Shown here piece by piece: positions 25,226-31,410 of a stretch of 31,410 nt of DNA. The translations under genes were made by a program, and so were the position numbers. The DNA lies in contig PBEX01000020.1 in the NCBI GenBank assembly GCA_002718515.1, forward strand, positions 1 to 31,410, read 5' to 3'. The stretch is from Phycisphaerae bacterium. GTDB taxonomy: Bacteria > Planctomycetota > Phycisphaerae > Phycisphaerales > SM1A02. Within the stretch, counting starts at the first letter, position 1. Every line of letters begins with the position of its first letter. A model generated the notes under the pieces. It saw nothing but the letters and a program-made list of their open reading frames with translations. It ran no database searches and was not told the origin of the DNA.

Positions 25226-26463
25226 TCGAGATCGTGTACAAACAATCCTGATCGCAATTTTGGTTCAAACCAAGTTGATTTTGGTGGCATGATGAGCCCT
25301 GCATCAGCAACATCAAGCAATTGATCAATTGTTGTGTGATACATCGAAAACGCGGCAGCGGCATCTCCACTGTCAACACGTTGTTCGAGTTCTTCAGTTC
25401 CGCGGATGCCGCCAACGAAATCGATTCGTGTATCGCTGCGTGGGTCACCAATGCCAAGCATCGGCGTAAGCACGAGCGTTTGCAAGAGTTCAACATCAAG
25501 CGATGCAACTGGGTCGCTTTGATCAATGCGTTCAGGATTAATTGAGAGCAGATGCCAACCTGTTTCTTTGCCAAGATAAATGCAGCACTGGCCTTCTTGC
25601 GACGGACTTGGTGAATCAGTTTTAACCAGCGTGCCGACTTCTGTTAGGGATTCAAGAAAAGAGTCAGGTGTTAACCCGTTTAAGTCTTTGACGATTCTGT
25701 TGTAGGGCAAGATGTCGAGTTGAGTTGAAGGGAATAGGACTGCTAGGAACCAGTTGTATTCTTCGCTACCATCATGGTTCGGGTTCGCATCTTTACGTTC
25801 GCTTGCAGCCCGTGCAGCGCTTGCGCTTCGGTGATGTCCATCCGCAACATACGCAACATCGATTGCTTTACATGCAGAAATCAATGCTTCTTCATCGATG
25901 ACTTTCCAACCAGTGTGTGTCACGCCATCATCCGCGACAAAGTGGAACATTGGTCTCTTAATCATCTCTTCGTTGATGATTGCATCGATGTCTTCATGCC
26001 CGCGATACGTCAAAAAGACGGGCCCAGCATTGGCGTTGAGTTCAAGTACATGCCTTGTGCGGTCATCTTCTTTGACTTGGCGTGTGTGTTCGTGCTTCTT
26101 GATCAAGTTATTGTTGTAGTCATCGACATGACAACACGCAACTAACCCGACCTGTTGATGGTCGCCCATGCACTGTCTATATAAGTAAAGCCCAGGTTCG
26201 TCGTCTTTTTGAAGTGCGCCGTTGCTGAGCAACGCTTCATAATTCTCACGAGCTTTGGCGTAAATGGCGTCATCGTATGGTGAATGCTCGTCTGGAAAAT
26301 CAACTTCAGAACGTACGACTCGCATGAAACTATCTTCATGTTTCATTGCGTGGACCTTTGCTTCGTCTCGGTTAACAACGTCATAGGGGACAGATGCAAC
26401 CCGTGAAGCATCGCTTGGAGATGGGAATACGGCGTGAAAAGGGCGTATGTGAATGTGTGTCAT
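25222..26463 (-). CDS. DUF1015 family protein
   Basis: A 413-residue soluble protein of the DUF1015 family. Recognisable segments are the opening IRPFHAVFPSPSDASRVASVPYD, KKHEHTRQVKEDDRTRH in the middle, and YVADGHHRSASAARAAS, the most conserved block, rich in His, Asp and Arg and plausibly a catalytic or phosphate-binding site. The function is not known to me. Family members are often found beside serA and serC, as here (convergent, stops overlapping), which suggests a role in serine or phosphoserine metabolism (inference). The ATG at 26463 has no Shine-Dalgarno. It is transcribed toward serC, so coordination would need separate promoters. Confidence 0.85.
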   Translation of the reverse strand: MTHIHIRPFHAVFPSPSDASRVASVPYDVVNRDEAKVHAMKHEDSFMRVVRSEVDFPDEHSPYDDAIYAKARENYEALLSNGALQKDDEPGLYLYRQCMGDHQQVGLVACCHVDDYNNNLIKKHEHTRQVKEDDRTRHVLELNANAGPVFLTYRGHEDIDAIINEEMIKRPMFHFVADDGVTHTGWKVIDEEALISACKAIDVAYVADGHHRSASAARAASERKDANPNHDGSEEYNWFLAVLFPSTQLDILPYNRIVKDLNGLTPDSFLESLTEVGTLVKTDSPSPSQEGQCCIYLGKETGWHLLSINPERIDQSDPVASLDVELLQTLVLTPMLGIGDPRSDTRIDFVGGIRGTEELEQRVDSGDAAAAFSMYHTTIDQLLDVADAGLIMPPKSTWFEPKLRSGLFVHDLD

Positions 26464-26580
26464 AGGTCTGTTATCAGTAAATCTCTGGAAATATAGGAAA
26501 GGAATGTGGATTGTACTTCCTTGTCTATCCCGTTGAACAGATTTCAGTTCACTTCACTCATTCTATTTCCGAAGAAGGGT

Positions 26581-26683
26581 GGGCAGCAATGCTGCAAAAC
26601 GTCGCCAGGAGGGCAGCGTTTCCCCGAGGTTCAAGATCAGCGTGATCTTGAAGTCAACTACTTTGATAGTCGCACAATGCGAC
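26581..26683 (+). ncRNA. Multi-hairpin structured leader of the pilin gene (candidate cis-regulatory RNA)
   Basis: Four hairpins are packed directly upstream of the pilin gene: GCAGC-AAT-GCTGC (26583-26595); an imperfect stem AAACG/CGTTT with inner GCC/GGC (26597-26621); a perfect 10-bp stem TTCAAGATCA-GCG-TGATCTTGAA (26630-26652); and GTCGCA-CAA-TGCGAC (26669-26683). GGGCAGC occurs twice (26581 and 26611), so GCTGC could pair with either copy, giving alternative folds. The gene's GGGAG ribosome-binding site (26692-26696) follows the last hairpin. No long T run occurs, so this is not a terminator series. It does not match the cyclic-di-GMP-I riboswitch consensus as I remember it. The bases 26464-26580 upstream show nothing recognisable. 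Confidence 0.5.
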
Positions 26684-26702
26684 AAAGCAATGGGAGCAAC
26701 AA

Positions 26703-27119
26703 ATGAACCCAACAAACAAACCAACTAACCCAATTCGCCGAGCATTTACGCTGATTGAAATTCTCATCGTCGTCGTCATTCTCGGCATCCTCGCGGCCAT
26801 CGTCGTGCCTCAGTTTACTGACGCAGCAGATGATGCCAATGATGCAGCAGTGCGAAGCCAACTGCAAACACTTCGAGGTCAAATTGAACTGTATTACGCT
26901 CAAAATGGCGAATATCCAGATCTTGTCGCAGACGGCTGGACAGACATGATTGATGGTGACTACCTCATGGCTGCACCAACAAACTCCCTCCAAGATTCAT
27001 CAACAGTCGCAGCTGCAGCAGCAGACGGTGTCGGCTGGGTCTGGGCTGAAAAAGCAGGCGCAAGCACAGCTATGGTGCTCACTGCAGTCGCAGCTGACGG
27101 TACAGATTTCGACGAATAA
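26703..27119 (+). CDS. Type IV pilin / GspG-like major pseudopilin precursor
   Basis: A 138-residue prepilin. A short basic leader ends RRA, followed by the class III signal FTLIEILIVVVILGILAAI, with Glu at +5 of the mature chain, then the hydrophobic helix and VPQFTDAADDANDAAVRSQL, typical of GspG/PilA. Prepilin peptidase would cut before the Phe; the residue before the cut is Ala rather than the usual Gly. Two short blocks, QLQTLRGQIELYYAQNGEYP, resemble the GspG core region. The C-terminal part is Ala-rich and low in Cys. Translation start is clear: GGGAG 6 bases before the ATG. A strong hairpin follows the gene, and assembly genes lie downstream, so it is probably the main subunit of this machine. 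Confidence 0.92.
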   Translation: MNPTNKPTNPIRRAFTLIEILIVVVILGILAAIVVPQFTDAADDANDAAVRSQLQTLRGQIELYYAQNGEYPDLVADGWTDMIDGDYLMAAPTNSLQDSSTVAAAAADGVGWVWAEKAGASTAMVLTAVAADGTDFDE

Positions 27120-27125
27120 ACTCTC

Positions 27126-27191
27126 CCTGCCACCTCGGGCAGTTCATTCCAGCCGTGCTCATGATGGAGGTCGTGAGCACGGCTGTTCTTT
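27126..27191 (+). terminator. Hairpin terminator or processing signal after the pilin gene
   Basis: CAGCCGTGCTCA (27150-27161) pairs perfectly with TGAGCACGGCTG (27174-27185), and three more pairs can form inside, leaving a 6-base loop. It is followed by TTCTTTG. A smaller stem CTGCC/GGCAG (27127-27142) precedes it. The weak T tract suggests partial termination, which would keep pilin in excess over the assembly genes downstream. The remaining gap to 27309 holds no other recognisable feature. Confidence 0.7.
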
Positions 27192-27309
27192 GAGACTTGC
27201 TTGGAACAGGCGTCGTCCGATAACGAAATTTCTATAGAGAATGCGCACTCAAATCCCAACTCAGAGTATTGAAGGTCCCTTTTTCAGTCGATGCAGTGAG
27301 GTGCTAGCC

Positions 27310-27894
27310 GTGAATAAACACACTCATAATCAATCCAACCTGAAGCGTGGTTACACAATCATTGAACTTATTGTGACTATTGCAGTCCTCGTCATTGCAT
27401 CATGGATTTTGGTTCCATACGCAACGATGGGTGATGCTTCTGCTGGCCAATCTGCGAGTCGCATGGCAGTCAGTCACATGCTTACTGCTCAAATGGACGC
27501 GATTGCAGAGCAGGGCTACCGAAGGGTATATTTCTATCCAGATGGCTCGGGTTGGTGTATTGAGATTGTTGAGCAGGGCAATCTTGCAGCACCATTTGAT
27601 GCAAACACAGCAAACTTTGCAGAACTGAAAACCGAATCACAAGGCCAAGATGGTTTTGCCATCATGAACTTTACAACTGACAAACGATTTCAAGCGATAT
27701 CAATTGATAACGTCTCCTTTGACGGTGGAAGTGAAAGCGTCATCTTTGATCCAGCAGGCGGAATTGTCGCAAGTGATGGTTCGCCAAGCACAGGTGGCAG
27801 TTTCACATTGCACAGCGGTGACCACTCATGGGATATCGCACTCGCTCCACTCACTGGGAAAATTTCAGTGCAGTCAAACGGAGGAGCACCTTAA
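27310..27894 (+). CDS. Second prepilin-like protein (GspH-like minor pseudopilin)
   Basis: A 194-residue protein with a class III signal: leader ending LKRG, cut before YTIIELIVTIAVLVIASWI, with Glu at +5. The remainder, including RMAVSHMLTAQMDAIAEQGYR and VIFDPAGGIVASDG, resembles the beta-rich part of GspH/FimT minor pseudopilins, in which a conserved F-x-x-x-G segment near the end is common. The frame is open to an ATG at 27241. I prefer the GTG at 27310 because GAGG (27298-27301) lies 8 bases upstream and it gives a normal 13-14 residue leader. It probably initiates or caps the pseudopilus. It is followed after 2 bases by pilM. Confidence 0.82.
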   Translation: MNKHTHNQSNLKRGYTIIELIVTIAVLVIASWILVPYATMGDASAGQSASRMAVSHMLTAQMDAIAEQGYRRVYFYPDGSGWCIEIVEQGNLAAPFDANTANFAELKTESQGQDGFAIMNFTTDKRFQAISIDNVSFDGGSESVIFDPAGGIVASDGSPSTGGSFTLHSGDHSWDIALAPLTGKISVQSNGGAP

Positions 27895-27896
27895 GG

Positions 27897-28952
27897 ATGT
27901 TTGCATTTAACAAAAAGACAAAGGGTCTCATTGGGATTGCTTGCATTGACAACGGTGTCACGCTTGGTCAATGTTCATGGTCAAAAGGTGTATATACGCA
28001 CCCTAAATTGATTCGACTAGATCGTAATCCAAGAGAGTTGACATCAGATGATTGGCGTAGTGCAATTCATGACGCAGGGCTATCAGGGTCTGATTGTGTT
28101 GTAACGCTTCCACCATCAATGATTCATCACCAAGTCCTTAGACTTCCTGAAATGAGCGATAGTGAAATCAAAGAGGCAGCGTCGTGGGAAATGTCAGAGC
28201 GATTTGGAATTGATCGTAACAAACTTCAATCAGAAGCAATCCGCATTGGTTCAGGCGGAGACGTTCTTGCGCTTGCAATTGAACTCGATGAACTTGAGTG
28301 CATACTTGAGCCAATCTATGCAGCAGGCCTCAGGCCTACCAAAGTAGAAGCCCAGTGCGTTTCTATCTCGCGTACATTTAGTATGCTTCATCGAAGACAA
28401 TCAGATCAAGGCAAAGTGCGTTCGCTCTTTAACTTTGGTTTACACGATTCGTCATTCATCATTCTTGATGGTGACTCGATGGTCTTCTATAAACAACTCC
28501 ATCATAAACAAGCAGAGTTACTCAGCGCAATCGAATCGCATACTGGCGTCAGCCAAGCGCAAGCTGCCAGCATGCTAGAAGAAGCACGATTTGATGGCGG
28601 CGAGCCAGCGATTTGTAAAGCAGTCCGCGATGCTACTCGTTCGATTCATGAAGACATCACGACAGACATCATGAAATGCTTAAGGCATTATGGAGTCACG
28701 AATCGAGGGCCACTGTCCTCATGCATGTACATCACAGGCAAGGGCGGCTGGAACCAATTCCTAGGTGAACTCCTTTCAACAGCATGCAATCAAGAAGTCT
28801 CTGTAGACATGCAAGCGCCTCACATCAGCAGGCTCGGCCATGAAACGCTCGCTGTGTCAGGTTGGCATGCAGTTTTAGGTGCAAGTCTCGCAACAATGAG
28901 TGGAAAGCCTGCGAGGCGCGGAGAGGATCATCAGTTGAAGGAGGCAGCATGA
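27897..28952 (+). CDS. pilM: PilM-like actin-fold ATPase of the pilus/secretion platform
   Basis: Cytoplasmic actin-like protein of 351 residues that in type IV pilus systems binds the tail of PilN and links the inner-membrane platform to the motor. The N-terminal region (GLIGIACIDNGVTLG) is a divergent first phosphate motif. Further blocks are VVTLPPSMIHHQVLRLPEMS and EIKEAASWEMSERF, typical of PilM. The second phosphate motif reads SLFNFGLHDSSF, with Asn179 where PilM proteins normally have Asp, so nucleotide binding may be altered. The final motif is YITGKGGWNQFLGELL. ATG at 27897 with GGAGG about 11 bases upstream; the longer frame from 27828 overlaps the pseudopilin. The gene is identified largely from order and pattern. 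Confidence 0.8.
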   Translation: MFAFNKKTKGLIGIACIDNGVTLGQCSWSKGVYTHPKLIRLDRNPRELTSDDWRSAIHDAGLSGSDCVVTLPPSMIHHQVLRLPEMSDSEIKEAASWEMSERFGIDRNKLQSEAIRIGSGGDVLALAIELDELECILEPIYAAGLRPTKVEAQCVSISRTFSMLHRRQSDQGKVRSLFNFGLHDSSFIILDGDSMVFYKQLHHKQAELLSAIESHTGVSQAQAASMLEEARFDGGEPAICKAVRDATRSIHEDITTDIMKCLRHYGVTNRGPLSSCMYITGKGGWNQFLGELLSTACNQEVSVDMQAPHISRLGHETLAVSGWHAVLGASLATMSGKPARRGEDHQLKEAA

Positions 28953-29548
28953 ATTTGCTACCGAACAAATATGTAGAACGAACAAAGAGTAGAGCGCGAA
29001 GCAGCCGTGTTGCTGTGCTTGTTATGCTAGTACTAGGCACAATTGTCGCGTTTGCAACGCATTCAAGATTCGCAGTGAATAGTGCGTCAAAACGGCTGAC
29101 CATTGGTCAGGCAAGAGCAAATGCTGCAATCGAACTTGAAGTCGATGCGACATCATTAAAGCAAAACAAAGATGCGTTGAAAGCATTCATCAAACAATAC
29201 AAATCGGAAGCGGTTGTTTTTGAAATGGGTCAACTGCTCTCTACGATTACTAACTTGTTACCCGAGACGATGACGCTTGAAGAGTTAGCTCTAGATGTCG
29301 TTGAGTCAAGTAATGGAAAAGGCATTAGTGGCCGGCTCGCTGGGTTTGCAAAAAGCGATGAAGTCATTGCTGAAGTCGTTACGAGTTTGCAAGACCGCGA
29401 ACCATTTTCTGCAGTCCGCATGGACTTTAGTAAGTCAAGAACTGTTCGCGAGCAACAGGCACGTGGTTTCAAAATCAGTTTCTTCATTGATTTAAATCAA
29501 CAGTGGACGGTGACAAACCAGTTCGCAACAGCGGAGGACAACCGATGA
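28949..29548 (+). CDS. pilN: PilN-like inner-membrane assembly protein
   Basis: A 199-residue bitopic membrane protein beginning MNLLPNKYVE, the INLLP-type N-terminus that in PilN binds PilM. A basic stretch (RTKSRARSSR) and a single transmembrane helix (VAVLVMLVLGTIVAFAT, about residues 21-37) follow, then a periplasmic coiled coil and a small alpha/beta domain starting near LLPETMTLEELALDV. The ATG overlaps the pilM stop (ATGA) and is preceded by AAGGAGG, a strong ribosome-binding site. The frame could run from 28862, but that part is inside pilM. Partners are PilM and the PilO-like protein encoded next. Confidence 0.85.
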   Translation: MNLLPNKYVERTKSRARSSRVAVLVMLVLGTIVAFATHSRFAVNSASKRLTIGQARANAAIELEVDATSLKQNKDALKAFIKQYKSEAVVFEMGQLLSTITNLLPETMTLEELALDVVESSNGKGISGRLAGFAKSDEVIAEVVTSLQDREPFSAVRMDFSKSRTVREQQARGFKISFFIDLNQQWTVTNQFATAEDNR

Positions 29549-30105
29549 GTGCTTCAAAAGAAAAATGGATGTTGTTCTCGACATTCGTTCTAGTCGTATT
29601 GTTTGTGACTTTCTTTATCTTCCCTAACTATCAAGAGGCGAATTCAGCAAATGCTGAGGCGCAGAGTCTTGAAGAAAGCGTAGAGCAACTTGAAAGACGC
29701 CAAGCAGAAGTGGAAGAACTACGCAACGAACTGATTGAGTTAGAAGCATATGTTCAAGATGAATGTAAGTTCGTTCCTGATTCGCCAGACATGTCTTCCA
29801 TCATCAAATCATTATCTCTAGATATTGACGGCTACAAAGTCGTGGACCAATCTTTTACTGCAGGTGTTGCGCCTAAACAGCAAAGTCATGACAACTTCAT
29901 GATGCAGCCACTGGCCGTGACGATGCAATCTGATTTCAGTTCAATTTATAACATCATTAACAATGTTGAAACGATGAATCGCTTCGTGAAGATTTCATCA
30001 CTCCGAATCACCCGAAGTGAAAAAGAAGCAAGCATCGAAGCGCCTACGCTTGATGCTGCGATTGGAATACATGCAATGTATGACGCAATGGAGGAACGCC
30101 CATGA
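29545..30105 (+). CDS. pilO: PilO-like inner-membrane assembly protein
   Basis: A 186-residue bitopic protein: short cytoplasmic start (MSASKEKWML), one transmembrane helix (about residues 10-27, FSTFVLVVLFVTFFIF), a heptad-like coiled coil (SLEESVEQLERRQAEVEELR) and a C-terminal domain with YNIINNVETMNRFVKISSLR, the PilO hallmark of a strand after a helix. It should dimerise with the PilN-like protein to align the periplasmic part of the machine. ATG overlaps the pilN stop and follows GGAGG. It is about the usual length for PilO. GspM from type II secretion is the structural alternative, but the gene order favours the PilMNO naming. Confidence 0.83.
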   Translation: MSASKEKWMLFSTFVLVVLFVTFFIFPNYQEANSANAEAQSLEESVEQLERRQAEVEELRNELIELEAYVQDECKFVPDSPDMSSIIKSLSLDIDGYKVVDQSFTAGVAPKQQSHDNFMMQPLAVTMQSDFSSIYNIINNVETMNRFVKISSLRITRSEKEASIEAPTLDAAIGIHAMYDAMEERP

Positions 30106-30623
30106 AAACGCATTTGAAGAGAATATGGCATCGACTTACTGCAGACAAAAGACAGTTTGGATTGTTCTGCTCGCTTTGCTTTGTTGCACTCTTGCTTTGG
30201 GCAAGAATCATTGTGATCGAGCGACCGCCAAAGACTGCTGTTGCAGCTCCAGTTGCGGAGTCAGTCGTTGAGGATGCACAACTGACAAGCAATACGAGGG
30301 TTTATGTCTCTCTTGATACTGAAGTCATGCGTAATCCATTTGTCGTTCACCAATCAGCATTTCCGATGGTCGGTAAAGTGACCAATAATATGACTGTTCA
30401 AAGCAGTGATAGCGGGCATGATGAGTACACGCACTCTCTTGAGGGCTTCGAACTAGAGGCCGTTATGGGCGAAATAGCAATGATTAATGGCAGGGTTTGC
30501 CGGATTGGAGATGGCCTTGCAGACGCTTCATCCCACACGCCACTGACGATTTCAAGCATTGGAGGGCGTTCGGTCATCATTTCAGCTGGTAAAAACCGAT
30601 ATGAACTAACGATTACGCCCTGA
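30102..30623 (+). CDS. PilP/GspC-like periplasmic linker protein
   Basis: A 173-residue protein with a basic cytoplasmic start, a single membrane helix (FGLFCSLCFVALLLWARIIV, about residues 19-38), then a proline-rich linker and a small C-terminal beta domain (LEGFELEAVMGEIAMINGR, then RSVIISAGKNRYELTI). The position between PilO-like and secretin genes is that of pilP (or gspC), which joins the platform to the secretin. Unlike classical PilP it has a transmembrane helix and no lipobox, so it is closer to GspC in layout. The ATG overlaps the upstream stop, after GGAGG. Assignment rests mainly on context and the single hydrophobic segment. Confidence 0.7.
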   Translation: MKTHLKRIWHRLTADKRQFGLFCSLCFVALLLWARIIVIERPPKTAVAAPVAESVVEDAQLTSNTRVYVSLDTEVMRNPFVVHQSAFPMVGKVTNNMTVQSSDSGHDEYTHSLEGFELEAVMGEIAMINGRVCRIGDGLADASSHTPLTISSIGGRSVIISAGKNRYELTITP

Positions 30624-30650
30624 TTGTATGTTTTCATGAAAGGGCGTTCT
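30615..30650 (+). terminator. Hairpin over the stop codon of the PilP-like gene
   Basis: ACGCCCT (30615-30621) pairs with AGGGCGT (30641-30647) across a 19-base loop, and TTCTTTG follows, the same tail as after the pilin gene hairpin. The stem includes the first base of the stop codon. Partial termination or mRNA processing before the secretin gene is possible; the large loop lowers confidence. Confidence 0.35.
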
Positions 30651-30664
30651 TTGGAGACGCCGCC

Positions 30665-31410
30665 GTGAAGACATTTATCACCAAACTTACCCTCATCATC
30701 CTGTTCCTCGCTTGCGCGATCGCAAACGGACAAGAGGCAGAACCAGAATCAGCAGACATTGTCAGTGACGACTTCGGGACCTTCGACTTGGTTCTCGATG
30801 AAACAGAAGTGACGCAAGTCCTTCAGATGCTATCGATTCAATCTGAAAAGAACATCATCGCAAGCAACAGTGTCACTGGCACAGTTTCTGCAAACCTCTA
30901 TGACCTAACATTCAATGAAGCGCTCGATGCGATTCTTCGCGTCAATGGGTTTGCATACATCGAAGAAGGTAACTTTGTGTATGTCTACACGCTTGAAGAG
31001 TTACAGACAATTGAAGCGGCACGTAGAAAGACGCAAAGCAGAATTTTTGAACTCCAATATTTATCCGCAACAGATGCCGATGCATTTGTCACACCGCTCC
31101 TTAGTAGCGATGGCGAGTCTGCATTTAGGGGCGATGTGGATTCAGGATATCAACCGTCACTCACAGATGGAGGTGGAGATAGTTACGCGTGGGCGAGCAA
31201 ACTCGTCGTCAACGATTACGAAGAAAATCTTGATAACATCGCAGCGCTGCTTGCTGAACTAGACACGCCGCCATCACAAGTGGTTGTCGAAGCGACCATC
31301 GTTCAAACTCGCGTCACTGAAGACAATGAGTTTGGCGTTGACTTCACTGCACTCTCTAACATACAGATTGGCGGCATCGATGGCGGGCCAATGGCTGCAG
31401 CATCAAACAT
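30665..31410 (+). CDS. Secretin (PilQ/GspD-like), 3'-truncated
   Basis: N-terminal 248 residues of an outer-membrane secretin, the channel for the pilus or secreted proteins; the gene runs off the window. The start is GTG, with GGAG 8 bases upstream, followed by a signal peptide (FITKLTLIILFLACAIANG). An N0/STN-type domain follows (VTQVLQMLSIQSEKNIIA then LTFNEALDAILRVNGFAYIE). An N1-type domain has IFELQYLSATDADAFVTPLL and LVVNDYEENLDNIAALLAEL. The last part, PPSQVVVEATIVQTRV, is the well-known entry into the secretin core. No AMIN domains are present, so it is nearer to GspD or a short PilQ. It lies 41 bases after the PilP-like gene. Confidence 0.88.
   Translation, partial: MKTFITKLTLIILFLACAIANGQEAEPESADIVSDDFGTFDLVLDETEVTQVLQMLSIQSEKNIIASNSVTGTVSANLYDLTFNEALDAILRVNGFAYIEEGNFVYVYTLEELQTIEAARRKTQSRIFELQYLSATDADAFVTPLLSSDGESAFRGDVDSGYQPSLTDGGGDSYAWASKLVVNDYEENLDNIAALLAELDTPPSQVVVEATIVQTRVTEDNEFGVDFTALSNIQIGGIDGGPMAAASN

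Noticed and set aside
26630..26652. Perfect inverted repeat as the end of an insertion element or a transposon footprint
   Set aside because: The two arms are 3 bases apart with no transposase or flanking target duplication; a hairpin is the simpler reading.
26581..26683. Cyclic-di-GMP-I (GEMM) riboswitch before the pilin gene
   Set aside because: The conserved core segments of that class, as I know them, are not present; kept only as an unclassified structured leader.
26506..26706. 66-codon plus-strand frame before the pilin gene
   Set aside because: It runs through the hairpin-rich leader, has no Shine-Dalgarno or recognisable domain, and overlaps the pilin start out of frame.

Overview
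The window reads as a stretch of bacterial chromosome, AT-leaning (mid-40s % GC by eye) and densely coding. An exosortase fused to its EpsI-type domain, metal-transporter permeases carrying DtxR-like tails, a giant membrane-anchored TPR protein and a PilMNOP/secretin operon together suggest a Gram-negative, probably aquatic planctomycete (Phycisphaerae-like). That placement is inference from gene content only; there is no rRNA or other marker gene. I found no tRNA, rRNA, CRISPR array, insertion sequence or phage gene.

Layout. (1) 1-3300, + strand: a Mn/Fe-type ABC importer, with an ATPase cut by the window edge and two permeases, each with a C-terminal DtxR/MntR-like domain. (2) 3326-3724: a small chagasin-like (I42) inhibitor lipoprotein. 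(3) 7675-3705, - strand: a tightly packed operon of L-threonine aldolase, transglutaminase-like protein, sulfotransferase and GT4 glycosyltransferase. (4) 7723-8253: an HdeD-family membrane protein, divergent from that operon. (5) 8250-10173, - strand: an orphan sigma-region-4-like protein, then lipA followed by a PilZ-domain protein, with a strong hairpin terminator between the two units. (6) 10326-22881, + strand: an exopolysaccharide locus encoding Wza-like export protein, exosortase-EpsI fusion, 1701-residue TPR protein, Wzc-like chain-length regulator with a defective P-loop, WecA-like initiating transferase and Wzb-like tyrosine phosphatase. (7) 22901-25225: serA and serC, meeting a convergent DUF1015 gene (25222-26463). 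(8) 26581-31410: a strongly structured leader, a major pilin-like gene, a second pseudopilin, pilM, pilN, pilO, a PilP-like gene and the start of a secretin gene, which runs off the window.

How the parts fit. Regions 3 and 6 look like making, modifying (sulfation, glycosylation) and exporting a surface polysaccharide, with the exosortase probably anchoring or releasing surface proteins in the same envelope programme. Region 8 is the inner-membrane assembly platform and outer-membrane secretin of a type IV pilus or type II secretion-like machine. The PilZ protein is a possible cyclic-di-GMP link between adhesion and matrix.

The signals most worth a second look are: the DtxR-tailed permeases; a recurring TANNNT box 6-7 nt before start codons that lack a good Shine-Dalgarno (leaderless-transcript architecture); the Wzc homologue that lacks the P-loop lysine while its phosphatase is intact; and the multi-hairpin leader in front of the pilin gene.
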